Below, piece by piece: positions 7,179 through 16,166 of a stretch of 64,000 nucleotides of DNA. This DNA comes from Cytobacillus horneckiae (GTDB lineage: Bacteria; Bacillota; Bacilli; Bacillales; Cytobacillaceae), in contig NZ_PISD01000043.1 of assembly GCF_002835735.1 (NCBI RefSeq), forward strand, positions 1 to 64,000, in the 5' to 3' direction. Positions within the stretch are counted from its first letter, which is position 1, and the number at the start of each line of letters is the position of its first letter. Below the pieces are notes generated by a model. That model saw only the letters and a list, made by a program, of their open reading frames with translations. It ran no database searches and had not been told where the DNA came from. The position numbers and the translations under genes were made by a program.

Positions 7179-8612
7179 GTGGAAAATATAGATAGAAATC
7201 TTGATGATAATATCCAGTACATTAAGGGCATATTTAATAATACATCTGATTTAGTAGTGAGAAAGTTTAAGGTTGGTAATGAAAAGAAAGAATATGCAGC
7301 AATGATATATATTGATGGTATTATTGACTCGGACATAATACAGGATTTTGTGGTTAAACCATTACTTAATACAAAAACTTCTGAAAAAAAGCAAATAATA
7401 AATTCAATTAGTGAAGTAATTGAATCAACAAATGTCGATATGTGTACTAAACGTAATGAAATAACAGATGCCATTGTTAATGGTAAAACCACTATTTTAT
7501 TTGAAAATCATGACACTGGAATCATTATAGATGCTCCAATGTGGCGAGAAAGAAGTCTTGAAGAAGCTCAAGGTGAACGTGTAACACAAGGGCCAATTAT
7601 TGGTTTAACAGAAAAACTTAAAACTAATATAAATATTTTACGGTCAATTATTAAATCACCCAATCTATGTGTAGAAAATAAAGAAATTGGAGTAATTTCA
7701 AAAACACAAATATCAGTTGTTTATATGAATGGAATCGTCGATAAAGGAATACTGGAGAAAGTTCAAACTCGTATAAGTAATCTCTCAGTTAAATACATAG
7801 TAGAAGCACACATTATTGACGAGGTAATTGAAGAAAAGAAAAGTATTTTTTCCTTAAACAAGTCAACAGAACGCCCAGATGTTCTTGCATCCGCTTTGTA
7901 TGAAGGAAAGGTAGGAGTAATAGTAGATGGTACTCCCTTTGCTATTATAACTCCTACATTATTTATAGATTCCTTTCAAACACCTGATGATTATTATTTA
8001 AAAACAGGGCGTTTTACAACTCGATTAATTCGTTTTTTTTGTTTTTTCTTATCTATATATTTGCCTGCAATATACATAACCTTAGAAAAATTCCATCAAG
8101 ATGAATTTTCTAAAAAAGTAGTAAAGTCATTATTCTCTGATGGCGAATTATTACCTGCATTTTGGGAAATGTGCTTTTTAATGTTTGTAATAAGAGTTCT
8201 TACAGATGCTTCTTTTCGAATTCCTAAAAGTGCAATTATTCTTGTATCATTGGTTGCAACTATTGTTATTGGTGAAACAGCCGTAACAGCTAAACTTATT
8301 CATCCGGCAAGCCTAGTTACTATAGGAATTACTTTTTTAGCAAGTTATGTTATTGTGTATAGAGGGTTAGGTAATTCAATGGAAACATTACGTTTCCTTT
8401 TTTTACTCATTTCTCTTTTCTTTGGGTTCAATGGTCTAATAGTTGGAACAACAATTCTCATTTTGTATATGATAAATCTTAAGTCTGCAGGAGTTCCATA
8501 TTTATCGCCATTAATCCCTTTTAGGTATGAAGAGTTAAAAGATACTTTTTATAGAGGAGATTTACAGTCGTTAATTAATAGTAAGCACTCATATCCTGAC
8601 AGTAAAAGTTGA
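7179..8612 (+). CDS. Spore germination receptor subunit A (GerA family)
   Basis: About 477 residues. GTG 7179 is preferred over GTG 7167 because GAGGTG lies nine bases before it. The N-terminal soluble domain contains the GerA hallmarks (DLVVRKF, YIDGIIDSDIIQDFV and later GKTTILFENHDTGIIIDAPMWRERSLEE), followed by a membrane domain of four to five helices from about residue 290 (FCFFLSIYLPAIYI). A-subunits combine with a transporter-like B subunit and a lipoprotein C subunit to sense nutrients in the spore inner membrane. No gerB or gerC lies next to it, so it is an orphan here. Length is normal for the family. Confidence 0.9.
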   Translation: MENIDRNLDDNIQYIKGIFNNTSDLVVRKFKVGNEKKEYAAMIYIDGIIDSDIIQDFVVKPLLNTKTSEKKQIINSISEVIESTNVDMCTKRNEITDAIVNGKTTILFENHDTGIIIDAPMWRERSLEEAQGERVTQGPIIGLTEKLKTNINILRSIIKSPNLCVENKEIGVISKTQISVVYMNGIVDKGILEKVQTRISNLSVKYIVEAHIIDEVIEEKKSIFSLNKSTERPDVLASALYEGKVGVIVDGTPFAIITPTLFIDSFQTPDDYYLKTGRFTTRLIRFFCFFLSIYLPAIYITLEKFHQDEFSKKVVKSLFSDGELLPAFWEMCFLMFVIRVLTDASFRIPKSAIILVSLVATIVIGETAVTAKLIHPASLVTIGITFLASYVIVYRGLGNSMETLRFLFLLISLFFGFNGLIVGTTILILYMINLKSAGVPYLSPLIPFRYEELKDTFYRGDLQSLINSKHSYPDSKS

Positions 8613-8667
8613 AAAAATGTACCTTGATATTAGATAAAATATATTATTATTTGAATGCCATAAAAAT

Positions 8668-8702
8668 AAAAGCCCTTCTCATTTTTGGAGAGGAGCTTTT
8701 GT
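8668..8702. terminator. Terminator between convergent genes
   Basis: AAAAGCCCTTCTC and GAGAGGAGCTTTT form an imperfect stem between the gerA-type gene and the minus-strand 8718 gene; both flanks can supply a U-tract. Confidence 0.65.
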
Positions 8703-8717
8703 GTATCAGTATCAATA

Positions 8718-9065
8718 TCAATCTAAATAATATTGTAATCTTCTATACGGTGTCATTTTAACTGCTTTATTTAATAACAGTTTCACTGCATCATCATCAT
8801 TTGGGCAATCGGCTGTTTTTAATACTTCTTTTAAATCTCTTGAAACTTCCTCAAACGGTATTGTTTTGAGTTCATCATTCATAAGGCATAGGACACTGTT
8901 CTTAAGTATTTGTTGAATACTATGTAACTGTTGGTTATTTAATTGATTGACCATAGCCCAGTCCCATAAACTGTATTCTTCTTGGTCAATTACTAGTTGT
9001 CGTAAAAGGTGAACATATAATTCAAGACGATCAATACGTTCTTCTTGTGTTTCTAAAGTATTCAA
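8718..9065 (-). CDS. Hypothetical helical protein
   Basis: About 115 residues. TTG 9065 is preferred because AAAGGGG sits seven bases before it; the ATG at 9083 lies within that site. The sequence is helical and acidic (TQEERIDRLELYVHLLRQLV, QQILKNSVLCLMNDELK) with a basic tail MTPYRRLQYYLD. There are no membrane segments or known motifs. Such small proteins are common next to Bacillus mobile regions; function unknown. Confidence 0.5.
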   Translation of the reverse strand: MNTLETQEERIDRLELYVHLLRQLVIDQEEYSLWDWAMVNQLNNQQLHSIQQILKNSVLCLMNDELKTIPFEEVSRDLKEVLKTADCPNDDDAVKLLLNKAVKMTPYRRLQYYLD

Positions 9066-9096
9066 AAATATTACCCCTTTCAATGTTCAGTTGATT

Positions 9097-9375
9097 TTAC
9101 AAAATAACTAATACATTCGCTATAGTATAAGCAACTGAGCTCGGTGCCCCTGTTGCCATTATAGCTTGGACTATAACATTTTGCACATACTCTTCTCCAG
9201 CATCTCCCTTTGCAGCTAAAGCTCGTAAGTTCTTAGCAATACCCTTTTGACTTTTGTTGAAAGTATCACGTAATTTTTTATTGGGTAATTCAGCTATACT
9301 GTTATCTGCGTATTTACCGTCAACTTTATCTGCTAATGCTTCAATTGCTTCTATTGCTATTTTAACTTTTCACAT
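9097..9375 (-). pseudogene. Truncated unknown gene
   Basis: A long minus-strand frame reads KVKIAIEAIEALADKVDG ... NKKLRDTFNKSQKGIAKNLR ... EEYVQNVIVQAIMATGAP and ends at TAA 9097. At its 5' end the frame meets an ATG directly followed by TGA (9375-9370), with no other start, so it is broken or truncated. It abuts the truncated plus-strand subtilase piece at 9389, which suggests a rearrangement joint near 9375. Family not recognised. Confidence 0.4.
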
Positions 9376-9388
9376 AGGCTGAACTTTA

Positions 9389-9919
9389 TTGTTATTAGTG
9401 TTTTCATTCTCAACTCCAGGAAACGGTGCTGTCGCAGGAATAATTGCGGCTAAAGGTGAAGTAATTAAAGACGTTGTCAATAAGCCAATTATTTATGATG
9501 TAAAGGTACTTAACAAAAAAGGTGAAGGTAAAATTGAATCAGTAGTTGATGGTATTAATTGGAGCATTAAAAATAATGTAGACGTAATAAACATTAGCTT
9601 TGGATTCTCTAGTGACAGGGAAGGTTTAAAGAAAGCAATAAACAAGGCATATGACAATGGAATTATAATTATTGCTGCATCAGGAAATACAATGGGATTA
9701 TCTGTAGATCACCCTGCAAATTACGAGAATGTTTTATCTAAATCTTTATTAAATGAAGATTTACAAATTGATACATACGCTGCTACCGGTAAGATTGATT
9801 ATTCTGCACCTGGTGTTGATGTATATTCAACTGATCAAGATGGAGGATACTGAGGTAAATCATTAAATAGAGCAGGTAATTATTCTAGTAATGCAACAGA
9901 AACTCATATTACACTTTAG
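9389..9919 (+). pseudogene. Subtilisin-like protease fragment
   Basis: The frame contains GAVAGIIAAK (the region that normally carries the catalytic HGTxVAG, here with Asn replacing His), VVDGINWSIKNNVDVINISFG and NGIIIIAASGNTMG with the oxyanion-hole Asn, then YSAPGVDVYST. The region before the catalytic Asp is absent, a TGA at 9851 interrupts the frame, and the Ser box GTSMA is not found before the second stop at 9917. It is a dead internal fragment of an S8 protease. Confidence 0.75.
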
Positions 9920-9981
9920 GAGTCCTCTCCAGCAACTATTATTAAACTGATTAAAAAATTTAAGAAATAGAAGGTGAAATT

Positions 9982-10446
9982 ATGGATAAGCATGCAGATC
10001 GAATCAATCAGTTCTTTGTAGAAAAAGCTGAATATTGGAGTATCAGTGATTTACAAATTGATTATCTTTCTGAAAAAATACATTTAAAATTGGAAAGTGT
10101 TCTTCAACAGGAAATCCTGAAAACATACATTTCTTTTAAAGAAGTTATGTCTTTTTATGTTTACCAAGAAGCTCAAATAGAAACATTTCGTCTCAATGAC
10201 CGAGAGTACAATGATTCCAGTCAAGTGAGCGAGATTAGTTATCATCCAAATGGGTTTGGACATATAAAGATAGAAAGCTTAGAAAAAGATCTAAAGGAAA
10301 TCGAAACTATAAGCTCAAAAACAAACTTTTATTTTCAGGTGAATAATAAAGATTGTTTCTTCATTGAAGCTAATGCTATAAGTATAGATGATGAAGAATT
10401 TAATCATTTGATTGCGGATAGTACAGAGTTGAAATATCCTTCTTGA
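9982..10446 (+). CDS. Hypothetical protein, possibly YxiG-like
   Basis: This 154-residue protein has AGAAGGTGAAA before its ATG. It is acidic and soluble, with a helix-rich start (HADRINQFFVEKAEYWS) and a beta-rich remainder (ISYHPNGFGHIKIES, FYFQVNNKDCFFIEANAIS). The layout recalls YxiG-type proteins of B. subtilis, often found in toxin/immunity loci, but similarity is judged by eye only. Neighbours are protease and amidase fragments. Confidence 0.45.
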   Translation: MDKHADRINQFFVEKAEYWSISDLQIDYLSEKIHLKLESVLQQEILKTYISFKEVMSFYVYQEAQIETFRLNDREYNDSSQVSEISYHPNGFGHIKIESLEKDLKEIETISSKTNFYFQVNNKDCFFIEANAISIDDEEFNHLIADSTELKYPS

Positions 10447-10465
10447 TAAGCAAATATTTACTAGC

Positions 10466-10798
10466 TTGAAATTAGCAACATATTGGTTTATTAAAAAACG
10501 TCCTGATGGTAGTTGGAGTAGAAGTTCTTCATGGACTGTTGTGACAGATTTATATAGCCATTTAACAAGAACACAATCGGCTTACTCTAGTACGAGTAAA
10601 ACGAATATTAAAAATAATGAAAAATCAGGTGATGTTATTCAGTTTAAGAAGGATGGAGCTGATAGGTATAGTCATGCTATGTGGATTCATACAAAAACAA
10701 GCTCTGATTTACAATTATCTGGACACACTAGTGATTATTTAAAAAGAAGCTTTGATGCGATTAAGGGATATAAAACCTATCGTATTGTGAAGATGTAA
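10466..10798 (+). pseudogene. C-terminal fragment of an amidase-domain protein
   Basis: The frame begins at TTG without a good ribosome binding site and reads WSRSSSWTVVTDLYSHL, then EKSGDVIQFKKDGADRYSHAMWI and LQLSGHTSDYLKRSF. A GDVIQF-DG-YxH-x-H-T-x(4)-R pattern is that of the putative amidase domain (Amidase_6 type). The N-terminal part with the catalytic Cys is missing. It is probably a remnant, though a short expressed protein cannot be excluded. Confidence 0.5.
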
Positions 10799-10816
10799 AA
10801 CTGGAGGAGGGAATGT

Positions 10817-11167
10817 ATGAAGATAAAGATCACCGTGGGAGTTTTGGCAATTGTTTTGATAGGAGGTTTAATCTTCTACTTTACTACATTTTTTGTCTAT
10901 CAGCAGTCTGAAAAGTTCTTCGGCTTCCCTATCCCTAAAAATGCGGAATTAGTAAGTGAAAAAGGGCTTATAAACATTTATGATTGGTCAAGGGCTTCAG
11001 AAGAAAATGGGATACCATTTGATTATGAGTTAGTTATTAAAGCAAAAGGATGGAAGTTTGTTGATCGTGAAGGTGCTTCTACTTATTATGAAAAAGAAGG
11101 ATATAGGATTGATTTAATTTCTACAACTGATCATTTAGAAATAAGGGTATTAGAGAGTAAGAATTAA
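10817..11167 (+). CDS. Hypothetical membrane-anchored protein
   Basis: This 116-residue protein has GGAGGAGGGAATGT before its ATG. One N-terminal transmembrane segment (ITVGVLAIVLIGGLIFYFTTFF) is followed by an extracytoplasmic domain with FFGFPIPKNAELVSEKG and YDWSRASEENGIPFDYELVIKAKGW. It has no cysteines for a lipid anchor. The intact frame and good start suggest a live gene. Function unknown. Confidence 0.6.
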   Translation: MKIKITVGVLAIVLIGGLIFYFTTFFVYQQSEKFFGFPIPKNAELVSEKGLINIYDWSRASEENGIPFDYELVIKAKGWKFVDREGASTYYEKEGYRIDLISTTDHLEIRVLESKN

Positions 11168-11210
11168 AAATTCCTTTTTAAGAGGTTGGATAGAAATATG
11201 TTATCTAAAG

Positions 11211-11264
11211 AAAAAACCTCATGCGAAATTCTGATTTAGAGTTTCGTAATAGTACGGTTTTTTC
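11211..11264 (+). terminator. Terminator hairpin
   Basis: AAAAAACC pairs with GGTTTTTT, and inside it CGAAA pairs with TTTCG. The stem ends in a T run and follows the 10817 gene. Confidence 0.6.
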
Positions 11265-11292
11265 ATTGGCTGAGATAATCTTGTCCTAGCCA

Positions 11293-11499
11293 CTATAAAT
11301 CTTCTTCAGTTAATTGCTGAACAGTAACTCCATAAAAATCAGCAAGCTCCTTTAACATTTCTTCATTGGGAACGGTTATATTTCTTTCATACCACGACAA
11401 CTTAGCTTCACTGATACCTAATTTTTTAGCTACTTCTTTTTGTGTTAAGTTCTTTGTATGTCTCAAAATGCATAAGTTTGTCGCTAAGTTACCAATCAT
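11293..11499 (-). CDS. XRE-family HTH regulator (small)
   Basis: This 68-residue protein is almost entirely a helix-turn-helix: NLTQKEVAKKLGISEAKLSWYERN, followed by EEMLKELADFYGVTVQQLTEEDL. It is a clear paralogue of the regulator at 5951-6157 (same length, same MIG start and QLxEEDL end). No effector domain is present. It may regulate its own promoter and nearby accessory genes; no operator was identified. Confidence 0.8.
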   Translation of the reverse strand: MIGNLATNLCILRHTKNLTQKEVAKKLGISEAKLSWYERNITVPNEEMLKELADFYGVTVQQLTEEDL

Positions 11500-11603
11500 C
11501 TAATCATCCTATGTTATTATCGTAATTAATATTTTTAATAAAGTATTTCCGAGTAGGTTCTTATTTATGTATTCATTGTCAGTATTGAACAGTGTAAGAG
11601 AAT

Positions 11604-12104
11604 CTACCGAATATAGGTATCTATAATAGCATTTAGACTTATGTTTGCCGTATGTGTATAAGTATAATTGTAAGCAATTGAGAAAGTATTAGCTCCAGGA
11701 CCAGGATTTTCGTGTATTTTGCTAGCTCGTTTACCTGTTATTCTTGCTTCTCTATTACTCGACTCTTTGTAGATGTGGCTCCAAGTAGGACCAAGAGGAG
11801 TAATTTCCCCTTTTTCATCTAAATTAAATTCATCTTGAACTGTTTCGTCATCAATTCCTTCGTCAGGAATATCAAAGAATTCTTCTACAGCGATTTGTTT
11901 TACTACATTTCCATCCTCAACAAGGAATACTTCGCTAATATATTCTTCTTCTCTAGTATCGTAATACTCTTCGGTGTCTGGATTGAATAAAATGTAATCA
12001 CTCTCAGTTTGTTCAAATTTGTCCAAATCAATTTCGTTTTCAGATGCTGATGCTGATATTCCAAAGGTTAAGCTAAAAATTGTGAGTAGACCGAAAAATG
12101 CTAG
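11604..12104 (-). pseudogene. Secreted acidic protein with broken signal peptide
   Basis: A TTG-started frame of 140 codons (from 12026) extends upstream in the same frame into an obvious signal-peptide core (LAFFGLLTIFSLTFGISASAS). That core is cut by TAG at 12105-12107, preceded by KLS, which would lie just after a lost MKK-type start. The mature part is very acidic (PDTEEYYDTREEEY, IPDEGIDDETVQDEF) with a Gly/Pro/Asn-rich C-terminus. The gene has probably lost secretion and perhaps expression. Family unknown. Confidence 0.55.
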
Positions 12105-12175
12105 CTAAGATAATTTGTAAATTCTGGAATTAATGTATTATAATATTATTATGGATAAGGAGTTGAAAAACTACT

Positions 12176-12392
12176 ATGAATAAAATTACTATGCAGAGTT
12201 TTACAATAGCGTCAATATTAATAGCTGCTCAATATGTTACATCTGCAGTCTTGACCTGAAATACGGGAGTAAATAATTTAGATAATTTCTACAAGAACTT
12301 TTAATGATACTGGTTACATACTAGTTATTCTAAGTCTTGTATTCTTTGTTATTGGATTCTTAAATGTCGTAAAGCATTTTGCTGAAAAGTAA
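12176..12392 (+). pseudogene. Frameshifted small membrane protein
   Basis: The frame opens MNKITMQSFTIASILIAAQY and stops at 12259. Another frame continues with FNDTGYILVILSLVFFVIGF and ends HFAEK at 12392. Together they would make a two-helix membrane protein of about 70 residues. AAGGAG lies 12 bases before the ATG, and TATAAT at 12138 may be the -10. Family unknown. Confidence 0.4.
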
Positions 12393-12500
12393 TTAAGCTC
12401 TGATTTTGAACAGAGCTACTTTGGTCTTACCTTAGTTCATAGGTTATTTTATAGTGGTAAACTAAATGATTTTAGTGAGTTAATAAAACTAATAGAAAGT

Positions 12501-13244
12501 ATGTCCTTTAAAGAACTTTTCCTTACTTTTTTCAAAAGTGGATATGATTTGTCTACAAAGGAACTTAATTTTAATGATCCAAATAATGTGTTTATATATA
12601 TTGAAAACTCTATACTATCCAGTAGCGAAAAACATAAGTTATTATATTTATATTTTCTAAAAGATAAAACGAAAGAATCTTTAGTAACTCTTTTAACAGA
12701 TACTTACGAAAAATACTTTAAGAGAATTTCATCTTATATATCTCTTATTCATAAGGATTCTAAAGAAAGAATATGTAATTTAAATAAAAATGAAATATTA
12801 TTTCTTCTAGGTAATTTTCAAAATCCAAACTGTAATAAGCCAAGTAAAGTAATCCTTATACCATCATACTTTTATTATAAAAGCTCTCTCTTTTCTTATG
12901 ACCATGAAAAAGATACCGCTATATATTTGATTGGAACAGAACGTTTAAACGAGAAAAGAGAAATAGTAGATGTAGAAGAAAATACATTAAATATGATAAA
13001 AGCTATATCTGATCGTACAAAATTAAAGATCATAAAGACTTTATATCAAAACCCATCTTATGGCTTTGAATTAGCTAAAAAATTGAATCTTTCAAGTCCA
13101 ACAATATCCCATCATCTTTCAAAGTTAGAACAATTAAAAATAGTTTCTTCCTCAAGGCATGAAAACAAAGTTTATTATAATGTGAATCCAGATGAATTAC
13201 AAAAAGCAGCTGAGTTGATGTCGAAAATGTTTAAACCAGATTGA
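12501..13244 (+). CDS. ArsR-type regulator of the adjacent MFS gene
   Basis: The 247-residue protein has a C-terminal winged helix (MIKAISDRTKLKIIKTLYQNPSYG, ELAKKLNLSSPTISHHLSKLE) typical of ArsR/SmtB repressors, behind a long helical N-terminal domain. No ribosome binding site precedes ATG 12501. The same frame runs open upstream to 12393 (EQSYFGLTLVHRLFYSGKLN...) without any start codon, so the 5' end may have been deleted. The MFS gene follows after 11 bases, so the pair is probably one operon. Confidence 0.7.
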   Translation: MSFKELFLTFFKSGYDLSTKELNFNDPNNVFIYIENSILSSSEKHKLLYLYFLKDKTKESLVTLLTDTYEKYFKRISSYISLIHKDSKERICNLNKNEILFLLGNFQNPNCNKPSKVILIPSYFYYKSSLFSYDHEKDTAIYLIGTERLNEKREIVDVEENTLNMIKAISDRTKLKIIKTLYQNPSYGFELAKKLNLSSPTISHHLSKLEQLKIVSSSRHENKVYYNVNPDELQKAAELMSKMFKPD

Positions 13245-13255
13245 GGTGCTAATTA

Positions 13256-14491
13256 ATGAAGAGTTTATTGAAAAATAGAAATTTTATGATTCTGTGGGCT
13301 GGATTATCTGTTTCTAGATTCGGCTATAGATTTTTTAACTTAGCAATAATGTGGTTTGTGATGCAAGAGACAGGATCTCCATTAGCTCTAGGAATGACAG
13401 TCCTTTGTTTTACCATTCCTTCTATTATAGTTGAACCGATTGGTGGGGTATTAGCAGATAAATTAAATAAAAAAAGTATCATCGTTTTAACTGATTTTGG
13501 AAACGGTATAATAATGTGCATAATTGGCTTAATGATGATTAATAACTATATAACATTAACTGTACTGCTTTTCTTGTTGGTTTGTACTTCTATATTAAGT
13601 TCACTATTTAATCCATCAGCTAATTCAAGTATCCCACTACTTGTTGACGAAGAGCATTTATCTAAGGCTAATTCAATGAATCAATTTAGTACTCAATGTA
13701 GTAATATAATCGGGCCAGCCTTAGCAGGGGTTCTCATTGCATATATAGACAATATTGGTTATTTACTTATTATTAGTAGTGTTGCATATATAATTTCTGC
13801 AATTACCGAAATTTGGTTACATGTGCCTTCAATTGTAAATGATGATGATGATGTTGAAGGGAATGGATTCATCCATAATTTTATTGAGGGCTTAAAGTAC
13901 GTGATTAGTGATAAATATTTAGTATTTTTAATAATGGTTGGTGGTGTAATCATTAATTTCTTTTTAGCACCACTTAGCATCTTTTTTACATTCTTAAGTG
14001 ATAATTCATTTGATGTCGGTTCTACTGGTCTCGGATTTATTAATTCAACCTTAGCAGTAGGTGCCTTAGTAGGTACTATAATAATCTTTAGTAACCTTAT
14101 TAAAGATAAATATAAAATGGCTATTTTGGGCTTATCTCTTGAAGGTGTTGCTCTTTTATTAATGGGATTTATTTTTTCTTATACCGGAACCTTAATATCT
14201 GTATTTATATTAGGTATAGGGGTTTGTTTTGCAGGAGTAGGTATAAATACTCTCTATCAAACTATGATACCGAGAGATAAATTAGGTAGAGTGTTAAGTT
14301 TGGTATCCATGTTACTAAGTACATCAGTACCTCTTGGGCAATTATTTGGATCAATAGTCATTGGAAAATTATCAATTTCATATGTTTTGATAGTGTTTGG
14401 AGTTATCGTAACAATTTCCGCTTTATCATTATTTAAAATAACTAACAAAGAAGAGTATACTGGCAGAAATAAAAAAAGTGTAGGGCTATGA
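13256..14491 (+). CDS. MFS efflux transporter (DHA3/MFS_3 type)
   Basis: This 411-residue protein has about 12 membrane segments. MKSLLKNRNFMILWAGLSVS, then FGYRFFNLAIMWFVMQETGS and IVEPIGGVLADKLNKK (the motif A region between helices 2 and 3) are typical of the MFS_3 group that includes macrolide exporters. GAGGTG lies before the ATG. It is translationally close to the ArsR-type regulator upstream. The exported compound cannot be told from sequence. Confidence 0.8.
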   Translation: MKSLLKNRNFMILWAGLSVSRFGYRFFNLAIMWFVMQETGSPLALGMTVLCFTIPSIIVEPIGGVLADKLNKKSIIVLTDFGNGIIMCIIGLMMINNYITLTVLLFLLVCTSILSSLFNPSANSSIPLLVDEEHLSKANSMNQFSTQCSNIIGPALAGVLIAYIDNIGYLLIISSVAYIISAITEIWLHVPSIVNDDDDVEGNGFIHNFIEGLKYVISDKYLVFLIMVGGVIINFFLAPLSIFFTFLSDNSFDVGSTGLGFINSTLAVGALVGTIIIFSNLIKDKYKMAILGLSLEGVALLLMGFIFSYTGTLISVFILGIGVCFAGVGINTLYQTMIPRDKLGRVLSLVSMLLSTSVPLGQLFGSIVIGKLSISYVLIVFGVIVTISALSLFKITNKEEYTGRNKKSVGL

Positions 14492-14634
14492 TACATCACT
14501 GATATTATTTAAAGGAAGATAATAATATCATTAAATCAAATTTCAATCTTGGATTGATGAAAAATTTGTATCTACTAAGTTCATTTCCGTTTTAGGAATT
14601 TTAAAAAAAGAGTTTACGTTAAAGGAAGTAATAT

Positions 14635-15135
14635 ATGAGTAAATGTAAAAGTATGAGTTCTTTCGATAGGATGCAGCAATTAATTAAAAGAATTCGAAAA
14701 GAAAGCATACATGACTATGTATTATTTGAAATTAATAAAAGAGTATTTGACTGGATATTAATAGGTTTAATGGTAATCTATATTGCAATAGCAATATTTG
14801 TTATTCTTAACCGAGAATATTACTTGTGGGGGAAGTATCATCTTGGCTTTGGATTCGTTTATTTTACTAGTCTACTTATAATTCTTTTACTGTTTACTTG
14901 GGAAGACAGTAATTATGGATTGAGAGCGTATATGATGTCTTTATCTATTTTTGGTATGATTTCATGGGATTATTCAATTTTTGAATTTCGCATTTTTGCC
15001 CTGCTTTTAATTTTTATTTTTTTGGCATTTCATGTTATTCGACCATATGTACAGAAAAAGAAAAGGAATCGATTAGAAAATGAGAGAAAATTGAAGTATG
15101 AGCAAAAAAGGAGGAGAAATAGGAAAAAGAGGTGA
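14635..15135 (+). CDS. Hypothetical membrane protein with basic tail
   Basis: This 166-residue protein has AAAGGAAG before its ATG. After a cytoplasmic N-terminus of about 35 residues come four hydrophobic segments (from DWILIGLMVIYIAIAIFVI to FALLLIFIFLAFHVI). The last 30 residues are strongly basic (VQKKKRNRLENERK, QKRRRNRKKR), suggesting contact with nucleic acid or phospholipid. No family is recognised. A strong terminator follows at 15226. Confidence 0.6.
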   Translation: MSKCKSMSSFDRMQQLIKRIRKESIHDYVLFEINKRVFDWILIGLMVIYIAIAIFVILNREYYLWGKYHLGFGFVYFTSLLIILLLFTWEDSNYGLRAYMMSLSIFGMISWDYSIFEFRIFALLLIFIFLAFHVIRPYVQKKKRNRLENERKLKYEQKRRRNRKKR

Positions 15136-15225
15136 GTTAGAAATTTTAAGTAAATAAATATAAGTAGGATAGTTGATTTAACCTGAAAGAGAGTTTGATA
15201 TTAAATTAATAATTATAATGTTTTT

Positions 15226-15253
15226 ACCGCCATCATTAAGATGGCGGTTTTTT
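15226..15253 (+). terminator. Strong Rho-independent terminator
   Basis: ACCGCCATC pairs perfectly with GATGGCGGT around a short loop, followed by TTTTT. Confidence 0.85.
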
Positions 15254-15404
15254 ACTCATATTATGATCTATCTTGTTAATAAAAGAAGGATTTTAATGGA
15301 TAGTTTAAAATAAATTACAATATTATGATAAAAAAATTAAAGAGTCATACTTCAATATAATGTAGCAAGGCTCTTAAAAAGTTTTTTGCTGAGGGTAATT
15401 TTAT

Positions 15405-15544
15405 ATGAAATTAATTGGTTGGTGTTGTACAGATTGTGTAGAAATTTTTTTCTAGAAGAGACCAAGATAAGTTCTGAAGCTTTAGGAGATACTAAATGTC
15501 CACATTGTGGTGAATTCGATTTTACTGTTATGAATACATTCTAA
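15405..15544 (+). pseudogene. Small zinc-ribbon protein, frameshifted in a T run
   Basis: MKLIGWCCTDCVEIF opens after GAGGGTAAT, then TAG follows a run of seven T. One more T would continue the frame as LEETKISSEALGDTKCPHCGEF and end VMNTF at 15544. The joined protein of about 46 residues would carry CCxxC and CPHC, a zinc-ribbon pair. The change is in a homopolymer, so sequencing error or phase variation should be considered. Confidence 0.5.
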
Positions 15545-15624
15545 AAAACAAATTAGTTATGAAACAGTAGCTTGATAGAAAAAAAGAACTATCCCTCCTA
15601 AGAGAGATAGCAGATTATTCAATG

Positions 15625-15801
15625 TTAATAAATTTCATCTTCTTCGAAGCATCTGAGCACAACTTTCTTTTTACAGCAACAGTCATGTTTATTATGCTTT
15701 TCATCTTCTTCGAAGCAAATTAAACGTTTTTTCTTGTGACGGCGACAGCAACAGCAACAATGCTTCTTTTTTTCAGAATGATAGTCATCTTTCCACATCA
15801 T
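15625..15801 (-). CDS. Cys-rich repeat protein (spore-surface-like)
   Basis: This 58-residue protein starts at ATG 15801 after GGAGGTG. It has a run of five Cys (HCCCCCRRHKKK) and later CCCKKK, each followed by a near-identical acidic end: RLICFEEDEK and VLRCFEEDEIY. It is a two-unit repeat alternating basic/Cys and acidic blocks. Cys-rich basic proteins of this size are typical of Bacillus spore coat or crust layers. The function is inference. Confidence 0.6.
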   Translation of the reverse strand: MMWKDDYHSEKKKHCCCCCRRHKKKRLICFEEDEKHNKHDCCCKKKVVLRCFEEDEIY

Positions 15802-16166
15802 ATTAACACCTCCTATTTTTGATATTTCATAGTATGCAAGAGGTGTACTAGCAGTAACGGCATCTATCAATGGAAAAAAGACTGTTTTAGAAGATTGAAA
15901 AATAGATGATATTGATGAGCGTCGGGTGCTGGCATTTTCTGAGGGATTTAAAATCATTAGCAAATACAAGGATAAAAGAGTTTTTTTAAAGAACTTTTAA
16001 GTTAACTGAAATTTGGAGGGATAAAAAGAGCCTTTACAAGCTCTAATCTATGATGGGTGTCGGATATCGGAAGTGTATACTTTCCAAAATTTATATGTTG
16101 TCCAGTTATCTTGAAAATATAATCTGAAATTTACTGTTATAGGAAAGTTAAGATGGTTCATTAGTT
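15802..16166. other. Intergenic DNA, no gene seen
   Basis: Both strands carry only short frames. An in-frame extension of the Cys-rich gene reaches upstream to 15969 but starts beyond a perfect ribosome binding site, so I do not count it as coding. No clear terminator or repeat was found. Confidence 0.4.
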
